The notes: generated by a model not told the origin, from the sequence alone. A stretch of DNA of 32,394 nucleotides from Mucilaginibacter sp. (GCF_028288105.1 NZ_JAQBOI010000141.1:1-32394); one strand, 5' to 3'; shown: positions 14,425 through 23,319, counted from the stretch's first letter. Translations and numbers: made by a program.

Positions 14425-14753
14425 TGTCGGCAATAGCAAGAAGAGACGTTTTTCAGGCAATATCAGATCCAACCCGTAGGGAGATCATCAGCCTTATCGC
14501 TTACCAACCTATGAATTTAAATGCCATTGCAGATAAGTTTGCTATCAGCAGACCGGCTATTTCCAATCATATTAAAATATTGACCGAGTGCGGCATGGTG
14601 GTTATCACCCGGCAAGGGCGCGAGCGTTTTTGCGAGGCCAAATTGGATACGCTGGGCGAGGTATCGACCTGGATAGATCAGTATAGGAAGTTTTGGGTAG
14701 AGAAATTGGATTCATTGGATAGATATATCAACAAAGTTCACAACAAAGAATAA
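14424..14753 (+). CDS. ArsR-family HTH regulator (third module)
   Basis: A 109-residue winged helix: VFQAISDPTRREIISLIAYQ, the recognition region KFAISRPAISNHIKILTECG and the wing VVITRQGRERFCEAK, followed by a C-terminal WIDQYRKFWVEKLD helix found in ArsR proteins partnered with AHSA1. It lacks a metal-binding Cys pair. The strong palindrome overlapping its start codon indicates tight autorepression. The SRPBCC gene follows after 6 nt. Confidence 0.9.
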   Translation: MSAIARRDVFQAISDPTRREIISLIAYQPMNLNAIADKFAISRPAISNHIKILTECGMVVITRQGRERFCEAKLDTLGEVSTWIDQYRKFWVEKLDSLDRYINKVHNKE

Positions 14754-14759
14754 ACCGAC

Positions 14760-15269
14760 ATGACAGACCAAACTAACAAAGGGCCGGAACTAAAAATAGT
14801 GAGGCATTTTAACGCTCCAAAAGAAGTAGTATTTGATGCATTTGCCGATAAAGATGCAATGGCCGAATGGTGGGGCCCTTCTGGTATGCCCGCTACCGTT
14901 GTAAAATTTGAATTTAAACCGGGCGGCGAATATCACTACAAATTAGAAGGCAACGGACAGATTATGTGGGGACTTTTTAAATATCTTAATATAAACCGTG
15001 CCGATTTGATCGAGTTTGTGAGTTCGTTTTCTGATGAGCAGGGTAATGTTTGCAAATCACCGTTCCCAATGGATTTTCCGTTAGAGATATTTAACAAGGT
15101 TACTTTTGATGAAAATAATGGCCGTACAACGCTAACGCTTCAAGGCCACCCCATAAATGCCACTGATGAGCAAAAAGCAACCTATGCTTCCATTACGGCT
15201 AATATGGAGCAAGGCTTTAAAGGAACATTTGATCAATTAGAAAGATACCTTAGTGCTAAATACAATTGA
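14760..15269 (+). CDS. SRPBCC / AHSA1-type protein (third module)
   Basis: A 169-residue START-fold protein: LKIVRHFNAPKEVVFDAFAD, MAEWWGPSGMPATV, FKPGGEYHYKLEG, IMWGLFKYL and the C-terminal MEQGFKGTFDQLERYL helix. This is the canonical AHSA1 signature set, including the WWGP motif. It is co-transcribed with the ArsR gene. Substrate is unknown. Confidence 0.89.
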   Translation: MTDQTNKGPELKIVRHFNAPKEVVFDAFADKDAMAEWWGPSGMPATVVKFEFKPGGEYHYKLEGNGQIMWGLFKYLNINRADLIEFVSSFSDEQGNVCKSPFPMDFPLEIFNKVTFDENNGRTTLTLQGHPINATDEQKATYASITANMEQGFKGTFDQLERYLSAKYN

Positions 15270-15406
15270 TTTATTGCCGCTTTGACCAATAAGAAATAAG
15301 TCCTTTTCCGCATTAGGTTCAGCCCCATCATTTACCCCCGTGTAATCTTTAAAACCTGTACGAGTTCTAATCTCGTTCCGGATGTTTGTATATTTAATCC
15401 CAAAAA

Positions 15407-15835
15407 ATGAAATATCTAAAAATCTACAGAATTATATCTATTGTAGCTTATTCTGTGATCATATTGAAGGGGCAAATGATAGGACTACCTTTCCTGCTTT
15501 GGCTTGCCTTCACTGTTTTTGATTTCGGTAATATAGATCAATTATTTGCGTTTTTGGCGGTATTGGGGTTGATACTTATTTTTCGAAATTGGAACAAAAC
15601 CAGGACACAGAAAATTCTATTTGTCGATTTTGTTTGTTTTCTCCTCTTAGCAACTCCAATAATTGGCCGTTTAAATGCAGTGCCTTTAACTCTGTTTAAT
15701 TATGGCGCTTTTATTATTCCAACGGCGGCTTTTGTGCTGTGCTATGTTATATCATTAGCCTATTCTTGTAAACAATACTTAGTTTCCGAGAAGGAATGCG
15801 TAGAAAGGAAGGGTTATGGCGGTAGCGAGGATTAG
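15407..15835 (+). CDS. small polytopic membrane protein, unknown
   Basis: A 142-residue protein with four predicted helices (about 8-30, 40-60, 70-87 and 95-122) and a charged C-terminal tail. No family is recognised. A TATATTTA element at 15389-15396 resembles a Bacteroidota -7 box, but it is only 10 nt from the ATG. The gene stands alone between the third ArsR module and the copper region. Confidence 0.55.
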   Translation: MKYLKIYRIISIVAYSVIILKGQMIGLPFLLWLAFTVFDFGNIDQLFAFLAVLGLILIFRNWNKTRTQKILFVDFVCFLLLATPIIGRLNAVPLTLFNYGAFIIPTAAFVLCYVISLAYSCKQYLVSEKECVERKGYGGSED

Positions 15836-15930
15836 TAATTAAAGCACACGCGATACGCATGCAGCAGCAAGGGAATAGTAATTTCAATTGATGATAAACG
15901 TCATTTTTAAACAGGTGCAAGATCATACCT

Positions 15931-15947
15931 ATCATTAACGTAATGAT
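15931..15947. promoter_or_regulatory. inverted repeat upstream of the copper-region genes
   Basis: ATCATTA (15931-15937) and TAATGAT (15941-15947) form a 7-bp palindrome with a 3-nt spacer, 45 nt before the repeat-protein start. It may be a metalloregulator site; no regulator gene lies next to it. Confidence 0.25.
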
Positions 15948-15992
15948 GGATTTTTGTGATAGATAAGATTTACTTACACTAAAAATTTAATC

Positions 15993-16451
15993 ATGAAAAA
16001 ACTACATCTTTTATTATTAATGATCGTAACGCTTACAACAAGTGTTACGATAGGTGCTTTTGCACAAACCACAAGGGATACTACCCAGAAAATATTCATC
16101 AATGCCAAAGGCGGAATACATAACCACGGTGGAACGAAACTTGGCTATATCGATAAAAACAACATGGTAAGGGACAATACCGGCAAGGAATTGTATTTTA
16201 TTAATAAAGCCGGCTATGTTATTAGCTCCGACGGACGGAAATTAGGTATGGCAAAAAAGAATGGGTCATACTATAGTATCAACGGCGAGAATGTCCTGAA
16301 CACAAAAGATATTGATAATAATAACTGCGCCATTTTAGATCTGAAGGGCCATAATTTCGGAACAGCGCATAAGAATTATAAACTTCACGCTTGTGCTGCA
16401 CATTGCTATTGGTTAATGAAAGCAAAAGAAAAGGCGGCGAAGAAATCTTAA
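15993..16451 (+). CDS. secreted repeat protein in a copper ATPase operon
   Basis: A 152-residue exported protein with a signal peptide ending near residue 25 (GAFAQ). The body has about four imperfect repeats of roughly 15-20 residues around a G-x-x-LGYIDKNN / GKELYFINKAG / GRKLGMAKKNG pattern, suggesting a small beta-repeat structure. The C-terminus has HACAAHCYW, two Cys and two His close together, a plausible Cu or Zn site. The CopB-like ATPase follows 28 nt later. A role as a periplasmic copper-handling partner is inferred from this context only. Confidence 0.7.
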   Translation: MKKLHLLLLMIVTLTTSVTIGAFAQTTRDTTQKIFINAKGGIHNHGGTKLGYIDKNNMVRDNTGKELYFINKAGYVISSDGRKLGMAKKNGSYYSINGENVLNTKDIDNNNCAILDLKGHNFGTAHKNYKLHACAAHCYWLMKAKEKAAKKS

Positions 16452-16479
16452 TTTAGATTAGCTAATTAAAGAAAGACAG

Positions 16480-18507
16480 ATGGAGAAAAACAACATGCAC
16501 GAAGGCATGGATCACAGCAAAATGCACAAAGGTCATGATTCGCACGTGGGAATGTCGGAGCATGACCACCATGCGATGATGATCGCTGATTTTAAAAAGC
16601 GTTTCTATGTGGTGCTGGTTCTTACCATTCCTATTATGCTGTTATCAGCTATGATACAGCATTTTATAGGGGTGAACTGGCAGTTTAATGGTTCTTCCTA
16701 CATTTTGTTTGCCTTGTCTTCTGTCGTGTTTATTTATGGTGGCTGGCCTTTTCTAACGGGATTGGCAGATGAAGTAAAGCGCAAAAGTCCGGGCATGATG
16801 TTCCTGATCGGCTTTGCCATAACGGTCGCTTACAGCTATAGTGTTGCCATCGTTTTTGGCCTTAAAGGCATGGATTTTTTCTGGGAGCTGACTACTCTTA
16901 TCCTGATCATGCTTTTAGGGCATTGGATCGAAATGAGGTCTGTAATGGGCGCGTCAAATGAATTGGAGTTATTGGTTCAGCTCATGCCTGCAGATGCGCA
17001 CATGGTAATGCCGGATACGGTGCATGACGTAAAAACGGATACACTGAAAGAGAAGGATATTATACTGGTTAAACCCGGCGAAAAAGTTGCGGCGGATGGT
17101 ATCATACTGGAAGGTGAAAGCTATCTGAATGAGTCGATGCTGACAGGGGAATCCAAACCTGTGCTGAAAGGCAAAGGCGATAAAGTGATCGCCGGTTCCA
17201 TCAATGGTAATGGCTCGTTTAAAGTAACCGTATCCCATGCGGCCAAAGATTCCTATTTGTCACAGGTAGTCAAGTTGGTCGATGATGCACAAAAATCAAA
17301 ATCCCAGACACAGCTATTGGCGGATACAGCGGCCAAATGGTTAACTATCATCGCATTGGTAACAGGCATAGGCACATTTCTGTACTGGTATTTAACCGGC
17401 CAAACTTTGGCCTTTGCGATGGAAAGGATGGTGACCGTTATTGTCATTTGCTGCCCTCATGCTTTGGGCCTTGCTGTACCTCTGGTCGTTGCCAAGTCAA
17501 CCGCTTTATCAGCTAAGCATGGCTTGCTGATAAAGAACAGAACCGCGTTTGAGAATGCCAGGAAAATCACCACCATTGTATTTGATAAAACAGGCACATT
17601 AACCGTAGGTAAGTTTGAAGTATCCAAAGTCATTTCGCTGAATAAGGACATTAAAGAAAATGAACTGATCCGTCTGGCATCAGCGTTAGAGCAAAATTCC
17701 GAGCACCCTATCGCTACAGGGATCCTGCAAAAGGTTAAAGAACTAAAATTAGCCATTCCGCCAGCCGAAAATTTTAAGGCAATCACGGGCAAGGGCGTGA
17801 AAGCGACCGTAGAAGGCAAAAAGCTATTAGTTGTTAGCCCCGGTTATTTAAAGGAAAATATGTTAACGCTACCGGATAGCTTTAGCGCCAATGACACGGA
17901 AACAGTGGTGTTTGTACTGATCAATAAAGAACTTGCTGGTTATATTGCCTTATCTGACGAGATACGCCCGGAATCGGCGGAAGCCATTAAAATATTACAA
18001 GCCGAAAACATAAAGTCGATCCTGCTTACGGGTGATAATACTAAAGTAGCCGCCAGCGTGAGTAAAACCCTGGGGATGGATAACTTTATTGCCGAAGTGT
18101 TGCCGCATCAAAAATTAGAAAAAATAAAAGAACTGCAAAGCAAAGGTGAGTTTGTAGCAATGACTGGGGATGGTGTAAATGACGCACCTGCCCTTGCCCA
18201 GGCAGACATCGGGATAGCCGTAGGTTCCGGCAGCGATATCGCGGCGGAAACAGCCGGGATTGTTTTAGTGAACAGTAATCCAAAGGATGTCGTTAGCCTG
18301 GTTTTATTTGGTAAAGCGACATATCAAAAAATGATACAGAACCTTATCTGGGCGACCGGTTATAATGTGGTTGCGTTGCCGTTAGCAGCCGGCGTATTAT
18401 TTAACCAGGGTATTTTATTAAGCCCGGCAGCGGGCGCCGTATTGATGACCGTAAGCACGGTGGTAGTTGCCGTGAATGCCGGTTTATTAAAATTAAAGCT
18501 TAACTGA
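16480..18507 (+). CDS. copB: copper-exporting P1B-type ATPase, CopB-like (CPH motif)
   Basis: A 675-residue inner-membrane P-type ATPase. The first ~35 residues are Met/His-rich (HEGMDHSKMHKGHDSH), a metal-binding extension in place of an HMA domain. Catalytic landmarks are TGES (222-225), the transport motif CPH (325-327) in the sixth helix, DKTGT with phosphorylated Asp369, SEHP in the nucleotide domain, and GDGVNDAPA (563-571). CPH rather than CPC places it in P1B-3, whose members export copper and sometimes silver to the periplasm. The length is normal. It forms an operon with the secreted repeat protein upstream. Confidence 0.93.
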   Translation: MEKNNMHEGMDHSKMHKGHDSHVGMSEHDHHAMMIADFKKRFYVVLVLTIPIMLLSAMIQHFIGVNWQFNGSSYILFALSSVVFIYGGWPFLTGLADEVKRKSPGMMFLIGFAITVAYSYSVAIVFGLKGMDFFWELTTLILIMLLGHWIEMRSVMGASNELELLVQLMPADAHMVMPDTVHDVKTDTLKEKDIILVKPGEKVAADGIILEGESYLNESMLTGESKPVLKGKGDKVIAGSINGNGSFKVTVSHAAKDSYLSQVVKLVDDAQKSKSQTQLLADTAAKWLTIIALVTGIGTFLYWYLTGQTLAFAMERMVTVIVICCPHALGLAVPLVVAKSTALSAKHGLLIKNRTAFENARKITTIVFDKTGTLTVGKFEVSKVISLNKDIKENELIRLASALEQNSEHPIATGILQKVKELKLAIPPAENFKAITGKGVKATVEGKKLLVVSPGYLKENMLTLPDSFSANDTETVVFVLINKELAGYIALSDEIRPESAEAIKILQAENIKSILLTGDNTKVAASVSKTLGMDNFIAEVLPHQKLEKIKELQSKGEFVAMTGDGVNDAPALAQADIGIAVGSGSDIAAETAGIVLVNSNPKDVVSLVLFGKATYQKMIQNLIWATGYNVVALPLAAGVLFNQGILLSPAAGAVLMTVSTVVVAVNAGLLKLKLN

Positions 18508-18819
18508 TGGTTTAATGCCCCTCCCCACCTAAACCCGATTGTACGGAAAGCCAGCTTCTATCAGCGGCTTGCATCCCGATATGCATCGGGACAGGGTCCA
18601 AGCGGGGCTGCATTAAGATAGTACCACAGCCTTTGCTTTTCTAAAAACAAGCATAAACAACACACCCCTAACCCCTCTCAACAGGGGAACTATGGCGGTT
18701 AAACCCCTCCCTGCCTTCGCGCGCCCTTCGACAAGCTCAGGATGACAGCCGCGCCTCTCCCGGGGAGGGAATAGATTTTTGGCTGCCGATCGTGCAAACT
18801 GCTCACCCTAAACTGCCAA
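18508..18819. repeat. intergenic region full of short dispersed repeats
   Basis: No gene is visible in these 312 bp. It holds TCCCGAT/ATCGGGA (18574-18591), a CCCCT/AGGGG hairpin (about 18666-18680), the phrase CCCTTCGACAAGCTCAGGAT (about 18723), abundant between genes in this family, and a short CTCCCGGGGAG palindrome. It separates the convergent copB and rtcB genes. Confidence 0.5.
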
Positions 18820-20274
18820 CTAATCTTCCGGCTTCTCCCTCGGGTCGGCCATGCGTACTATCCTTGGTTCAAACCTGGCGAGTACCTCCACCAGATCATT
18901 CTGCGCGGCCATAACGGTGTGGATATCTTTGTAGGCCATTGGGGCTTCGTCCATATCGCTGCCCATTAAGGTGATGCGCTTGTGGATAAGGTTGGCGGCA
19001 ATGGCGGCTTTGTCCAGCGTTTTAAAGGCGGCGCTTCGGCTCATTAAACGGCCCGCACCGTGGCTGGCCGAGTTGATACTTGTTGCATCGCCCTTACCGC
19101 GCACCACAAAGCCGGGTGTGCTCATGCTGCCGGGGATAATGCCCAACACGCCTTCGCCGGCCGGGGTTGCGCCTTTACGGTGCACCATTACTTCGGTACC
19201 ATTGGCCAGTTGCTCTTTCCAGGCAAAGTTGTGGTGGTTCTCTATCCGTGTGATAGGGTTAACACCTAAGGCACGGGTAATTTTGTTGTGGATCTCGTGG
19301 TGGTTGGCACTGGCGTATTCGCCGGCAAGGTTCATGGCTATCCAGTATTCCTGCCCTTCGTCCTTATCCAGATCTAACCAGGCCAAATGTTTGGCTTCGG
19401 CAGGGAGTTTGGTTTTGGTCATGGCTATTTTGCTGTAATGATTGGCCACCGCACCCCCAAACCCACGCGAGCCTGAGTGTGACAGCAAAGACAAATACCT
19501 GCCGGCAGGGATGCCGTTTAAAGCGCCTTCGGCAATTGTTAGCTCGCCCCATTCCACAAAATGGTTACCGGTACCGCTGGTACCTAACTGCGCATAAGCC
19601 TTATCTTTTAACGAGCGGATCACTTTGGTTTCGCCCCAAGTTTTGCTGTCAAACAGCGAGCTGTCAAAGTATGATTTGGTTGTGCAACCCATCCCGAAAT
19701 ACGTGTTATCAATTAGGATATTCTTTAGCTTGTCGTTTTCGGTATCAATAGCTTCGGCAGGCAAATCGAAAATGCTTAAGCACATACGGCAGGCAATATC
19801 CACCCCAACCGCAAACGGAATAATGGTATTGGCCGTGGTAGCCAGCACGCCGCCAATAGGCAGGCCGTAGCCCTGGTGCGCATCGGGCATCAGCGCGCCC
19901 GCAACAGCTATAGGTAATTGGATAGCCGTACGCATTTGTGCTAAGGCGCCCACCTCAATATGTTCCAATCCCCATACGGGGAAGTCGGCTATCTCTTCTT
20001 TCAGCTTAAAATTGCTGCGTTCCTGCTTTACAAATTTGCCTTGTTTACGCATGGCAATTACGTCTTCGGCCAGGTTTTTAAACTTGCCGCCTTTCTTTAA
20101 AGCGTAAGGCATAGGGTCATCTATCAGGGCTTCTAAATTGGCCAGTATTTCGGGCTTTGCCATTACGTTGTGTTTCAGCAAACCATTAGCCACGCGACTA
20201 AAGTTCACCAATACTTCTACATCGTTAATGCCCAATGCCTTTAATTCGTTGTTGCCTATTTTTTCTTTTTCCAT
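18820..20274 (-). CDS. rtcB: RNA-splicing ligase RtcB
   Basis: A 484-residue RtcB protein that seals RNA 2',3'-cyclic phosphate or 3'-phosphate ends to 5'-OH ends using GTP and Mn. Active-site elements are seen: VGVDIACRM with metal ligands Asp159 and Cys162, GTGNHFVEW (His238), SLLSHSGSRG (His266), ENHHNF (His347/348) and SASHGAGRLMSRS, where His405 is the guanylylated residue. The length is typical of the bacterial form. No archease gene is nearby. It is divergent from a WYL-domain regulator (20479), separated by a long composite inverted repeat. This suggests regulated RNA repair. Confidence 0.95.
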   Translation of the reverse strand: MEKEKIGNNELKALGINDVEVLVNFSRVANGLLKHNVMAKPEILANLEALIDDPMPYALKKGGKFKNLAEDVIAMRKQGKFVKQERSNFKLKEEIADFPVWGLEHIEVGALAQMRTAIQLPIAVAGALMPDAHQGYGLPIGGVLATTANTIIPFAVGVDIACRMCLSIFDLPAEAIDTENDKLKNILIDNTYFGMGCTTKSYFDSSLFDSKTWGETKVIRSLKDKAYAQLGTSGTGNHFVEWGELTIAEGALNGIPAGRYLSLLSHSGSRGFGGAVANHYSKIAMTKTKLPAEAKHLAWLDLDKDEGQEYWIAMNLAGEYASANHHEIHNKITRALGVNPITRIENHHNFAWKEQLANGTEVMVHRKGATPAGEGVLGIIPGSMSTPGFVVRGKGDATSINSASHGAGRLMSRSAAFKTLDKAAIAANLIHKRITLMGSDMDEAPMAYKDIHTVMAAQNDLVEVLARFEPRIVRMADPREKPED

Positions 20275-20284
20275 AATCTTGTGG

Positions 20285-20390
20285 GCCTCACCCTGCCCTC
20301 TCCAAAGGAGAGGGTTCTTTTTAATATTTATATTTTGTTTACTATTTGGCCAAATCTAAGCCCTCTCCTTTGGAGAGGGTTGGGTGAGGC
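20285..20390. repeat. composite inverted repeat between rtcB and the WYL gene
   Basis: Outer arms GCCTCACCC (20285-20293) and GGGTGAGGC (20382-20390) enclose two hairpins: CCCTCTCC-AAA-GGAGAGGG (20296-20314) and CCCTCTCC-TTT-GGAGAGGG (20361-20379). The whole 106-bp unit is itself nearly self-complementary. It resembles a REP-type doublet and fills most of the 204-bp divergent gap. Confidence 0.65.
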
Positions 20391-20478
20391 TTTATGATAC
20401 AAAGAAATACAGCTACTGCGCAGCGTATTTGCGCACTTGAAAATAATTTATAAATTCATCAAAATATTCTCAAATCCT

Positions 20479-21525
20479 ATGCCTGTTAACCGCAACGCCC
20501 TTATCCGCTACCGCACTATTGACCAATGCCTGCAAAACCGGAGGAGGAAGTGGACTCTTGACGACCTGATAGAGGCCTGCGGCGATGCCATATACGAATA
20601 CCAGGGCATTGATACCGGTGTTAGCCGCCGCACCGTACAGGCCGATATGGAGATGATGCGCAGTAATAAACTGGGCTACGAAGCGCCTATTGTAGTGACT
20701 GATAAAAAGTATTACACCTATAGCGATAAAAATTACAGCATTACCAATAGTCCGCTAAACCAGCAGGACATGCAGGTGCTGAGCGAAGTATCTGGCTTAT
20801 TAAAGCAGTTTAAAGGCTTTAATCACTTTACCGATCTGAACGAAATGGTGAGTAAACTGGAGGATAAGATCTATTCGCAGAAAACGCATAGCCCGCCGGT
20901 AATTGACTTTGAGAAGAACGATAACCTGAAAGGTTTAGAATGGATAGAGGTGATCCGCAAGGCTATTGTGGCGAAGAAAGCTATCTGTATCACCTATCAA
21001 TCGTTCAAAGCCAGGGAAGCCAGTACTTTTTGCTTTAGCGGATACCTGTTGAAAGAATACCGCAACCGTTGGTTTGTATTAGGGCGATCGCACGCAAGGA
21101 ACGCCCCCCTGCTTACCCTGGCGCTCGACAGGATCCAGACCGTTGAAGAGCACATGGATGATTACCGGGAGAATACAACCTTAGACCTGGCAACGTACTA
21201 TAATGACTGCATTGGGGTAACCAAATCGCCCGGCCAGCGCGATTGCGAGGTTGTTTTCTGGATAGATACCGCTAATGCGCCTTACGTAATTACCAAGCCG
21301 CTGCACCATACCCAAAAGCTGCTGAGCGGGGATGAAACGGGGAAGATATTCAGTATCAGGGTGATCATGAACTTTGAATTAGAGCGGGAATTACTGGGTT
21401 TTGGTGCTAAAATGAGAGTGTTGGGGCCGAGGATATTGGTGAAGCAAGTGAAAGCGCAATTGATGAAAACACTGGAAAATTATAAGATACCTGAGACAGA
21501 ATCTTCGGGCATTATCCCCGAATAA
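20479..21525 (+). CDS. WYL-domain transcriptional regulator
   Basis: A 348-residue protein. The N-terminal winged helix covers about residues 5-75 (RYRTIDQCLQNRRRKWTLDD, then SRRTVQADMEMMRS), with a beta wing (APIVVTDKKYYTY). The WYL domain lies at about 155-245 (ICITYQSFKA, then the family-type FSGYLLKEYRNRWFVLGRS), and a WCX-like C-terminal extension ends near residue 335. WYL domains bind nucleic acids or nucleotides and regulate stress, DNA-damage and defence genes. The frame opens at a TTG (20437), but the ATG at 20479 gives the standard family start. It is divergent from rtcB and 36 nt ahead of the oxidase fusion gene, so it may control either or both. Confidence 0.86.
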   Translation: MPVNRNALIRYRTIDQCLQNRRRKWTLDDLIEACGDAIYEYQGIDTGVSRRTVQADMEMMRSNKLGYEAPIVVTDKKYYTYSDKNYSITNSPLNQQDMQVLSEVSGLLKQFKGFNHFTDLNEMVSKLEDKIYSQKTHSPPVIDFEKNDNLKGLEWIEVIRKAIVAKKAICITYQSFKAREASTFCFSGYLLKEYRNRWFVLGRSHARNAPLLTLALDRIQTVEEHMDDYRENTTLDLATYYNDCIGVTKSPGQRDCEVVFWIDTANAPYVITKPLHHTQKLLSGDETGKIFSIRVIMNFELERELLGFGAKMRVLGPRILVKQVKAQLMKTLENYKIPETESSGIIPE

Positions 21526-21561
21526 CTATATCTTAGTTTGATAATCGCACTTAAACCACCT

Positions 21562-23319
21562 ATGCGCCTTAAACAAAAGCTGCCCGTTACTTATCTGCTG
21601 TTTACTTTTAATGGTCGTTTGTCAAAGGGCGTTTTTTGGCTGGCTTCGTTATTTTACTGGTCCGTGTTTTATATGTTGTACAACCTATTGCTATTCGGTA
21701 TAGGCGAACAGGCAACGTTTATATTATACCCTTTGTTATTCTGGATCATTGCTGCAACGTCTATCAAACGCCTGCACGACCAGGGTTACTCCGGGTATTG
21801 GCTGCTTACCATTCTAATCCCGGTACTTGGGCCATTGTGGCTGATATGGCGATTAGGATTTAAGAAAGGTAATTATTCGGCAAATAATTATGGCTCGGTA
21901 CCCGGGTCAGCGCCCGATTATCTTAAAAATGATGAGGGCAAAGAAATCCCGCACCTTAAAACCGATGAACGTATTATTGACGATGTAACCCGGCTAAACC
22001 CCGTACTGGTAGCTAAAATAGTGCGGCCAACATCGGTGGAAGAAATCTGCGAAATTGTAAAAAACACTAATGGGCCTATTTCTGTAGGTGGTGGGCGTTT
22101 TAGCATGGGCGGGCAAACCGCCAGTCCGCATAGCATACATATTGATATGCGGGGAATGAACAAGGTACTGGAGTTTTCGGCAACAGATAAGGTGATCAAA
22201 GTGCAAACCGGCATCCGCTGGTGCGATATTCAACAACATATTGATGAGCATAACCTAAGCATCAAAATTATGCAGACTTACGCCAACTTTACCGTAGGCG
22301 GTGCTTTGAGTGTGAATGCACACGGGCGGTATATGGGCATGGGGCCGGTGGTATTATCCGTTCGCTCTATTGACGTGGTGTTGTCTGATGGAGTATTGAT
22401 ACATGCTACAAAAACCGAAAATCAAGAGGTGTTTTATGGCTCGATAGGCGGTTATAACGGCATTGGCGTTATTGTACAGGCCGAACTGGAACTGGCCGAT
22501 AACCTGGCCATTAAACGCGTAGATAAAAAGATGGAGGTGGAGGAATATAAGGAGTACTTCTTTAAAACCATCCGCGATAACCCTCAGATAGTTTTCCATA
22601 ATGGCGATATCTACCCGCCTAAATATAAGCGCTTGCGAGCTGTAAGCTGGATAGAAACCGATGAAAAGCCAACGGTTAAAACCCGGTTAATGCCGCTGAA
22701 AGAATCATATCCATTGGAGCGATACTTTCTGTGGGCGTTCACCGAACGGCCTTTAGGAAAACCCTACCGGGAATTTATAATTGATCCTTTACTATTTAGG
22801 GGGAAAAAGATCCACTGGCGCAACTACGAAGCCGGTTATGATGTTGCCGAACTGGAGCCTAAATCAAGAATAAACAGCACTTATGTATTATTGGAATATT
22901 TTGTGCCGGTTAACCGCTTTGAAGAATTTGAAAAGGCCATGGCCGAAATATTTATCCGCTTTAATGTGAACGTGCTTAATGTTTCCATCCGCCATGCTAA
23001 AGCTGATCCGGGGACCTACCTGGCCTGGGCGCGTGAAGAAGTATTTGCTTTTGTAGTATATTACAAGCAGCGTACAGACGCCGCCTCTAAACACGCGGTA
23101 GCGGTATGGACACGTGAATTGGCCGATGCGGTGACTGCCGTAAATGGCGCTTACTATTTGCCTTATCAGGTACATTCAACTGCCGGGCAGTTTCACAAAG
23201 CCTATCCCAATGCACAAAAATTATTTGATCTGAAAGCCAAGCTTGACCCTGACTACAAATTCAGGAACATATTTTGGGATACCTACTATAAACCATTAAA
23301 ACCACAAAACAATGGCTAA
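21562..23319 (+). CDS. DUF805 membrane domain fused to an FAD-binding oxidase
   Basis: A 585-residue two-part protein. Residues ~9-112 are a DUF805 membrane domain: FTFNGRLSKGVFW, then SIKRLHDQGYSGYW, LLTILIPVLGPLWL and NYSANNYG. From about residue 145 an FAD_binding_4 (PCMH) oxidase domain begins: VRPTSVEEICEIV, the flavin loop ISVGGGRFSMGGQ (174-185), TVGGALSVNAHGR and GGYNGIGVI. The C-terminal part ends in KLDPDYKFRNIFW, like D-arabinono-lactone oxidase relatives. DUF805 normally occurs alone, so this fusion would tether the oxidase to the inner membrane. The ATG at 21562 is preferred to the TTG at 21538. Its 3' end overlaps the methyltransferase by 8 bp. The substrate is unknown. Confidence 0.85.
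   Translation: MRLKQKLPVTYLLFTFNGRLSKGVFWLASLFYWSVFYMLYNLLLFGIGEQATFILYPLLFWIIAATSIKRLHDQGYSGYWLLTILIPVLGPLWLIWRLGFKKGNYSANNYGSVPGSAPDYLKNDEGKEIPHLKTDERIIDDVTRLNPVLVAKIVRPTSVEEICEIVKNTNGPISVGGGRFSMGGQTASPHSIHIDMRGMNKVLEFSATDKVIKVQTGIRWCDIQQHIDEHNLSIKIMQTYANFTVGGALSVNAHGRYMGMGPVVLSVRSIDVVLSDGVLIHATKTENQEVFYGSIGGYNGIGVIVQAELELADNLAIKRVDKKMEVEEYKEYFFKTIRDNPQIVFHNGDIYPPKYKRLRAVSWIETDEKPTVKTRLMPLKESYPLERYFLWAFTERPLGKPYREFIIDPLLFRGKKIHWRNYEAGYDVAELEPKSRINSTYVLLEYFVPVNRFEEFEKAMAEIFIRFNVNVLNVSIRHAKADPGTYLAWAREEVFAFVVYYKQRTDAASKHAVAVWTRELADAVTAVNGAYYLPYQVHSTAGQFHKAYPNAQKLFDLKAKLDPDYKFRNIFWDTYYKPLKPQNNG

Noticed and set aside
17457..17819. Open frame of 120 codons on the minus strand inside copB
   Set aside because: Antisense to the P-type ATPase over its catalytic motif; no start signal or domain.
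18971..19438. Open frame of 155 codons on the plus strand inside rtcB
   Set aside because: Antisense to RtcB's conserved core; Leu/Ala/Arg-rich shadow.
22021..23319. Berberine-bridge type oxidase with bicovalent FAD
   Set aside because: No conserved His/Cys pair for double FAD linkage is visible; the C-terminus resembles sugar-lactone oxidases more.
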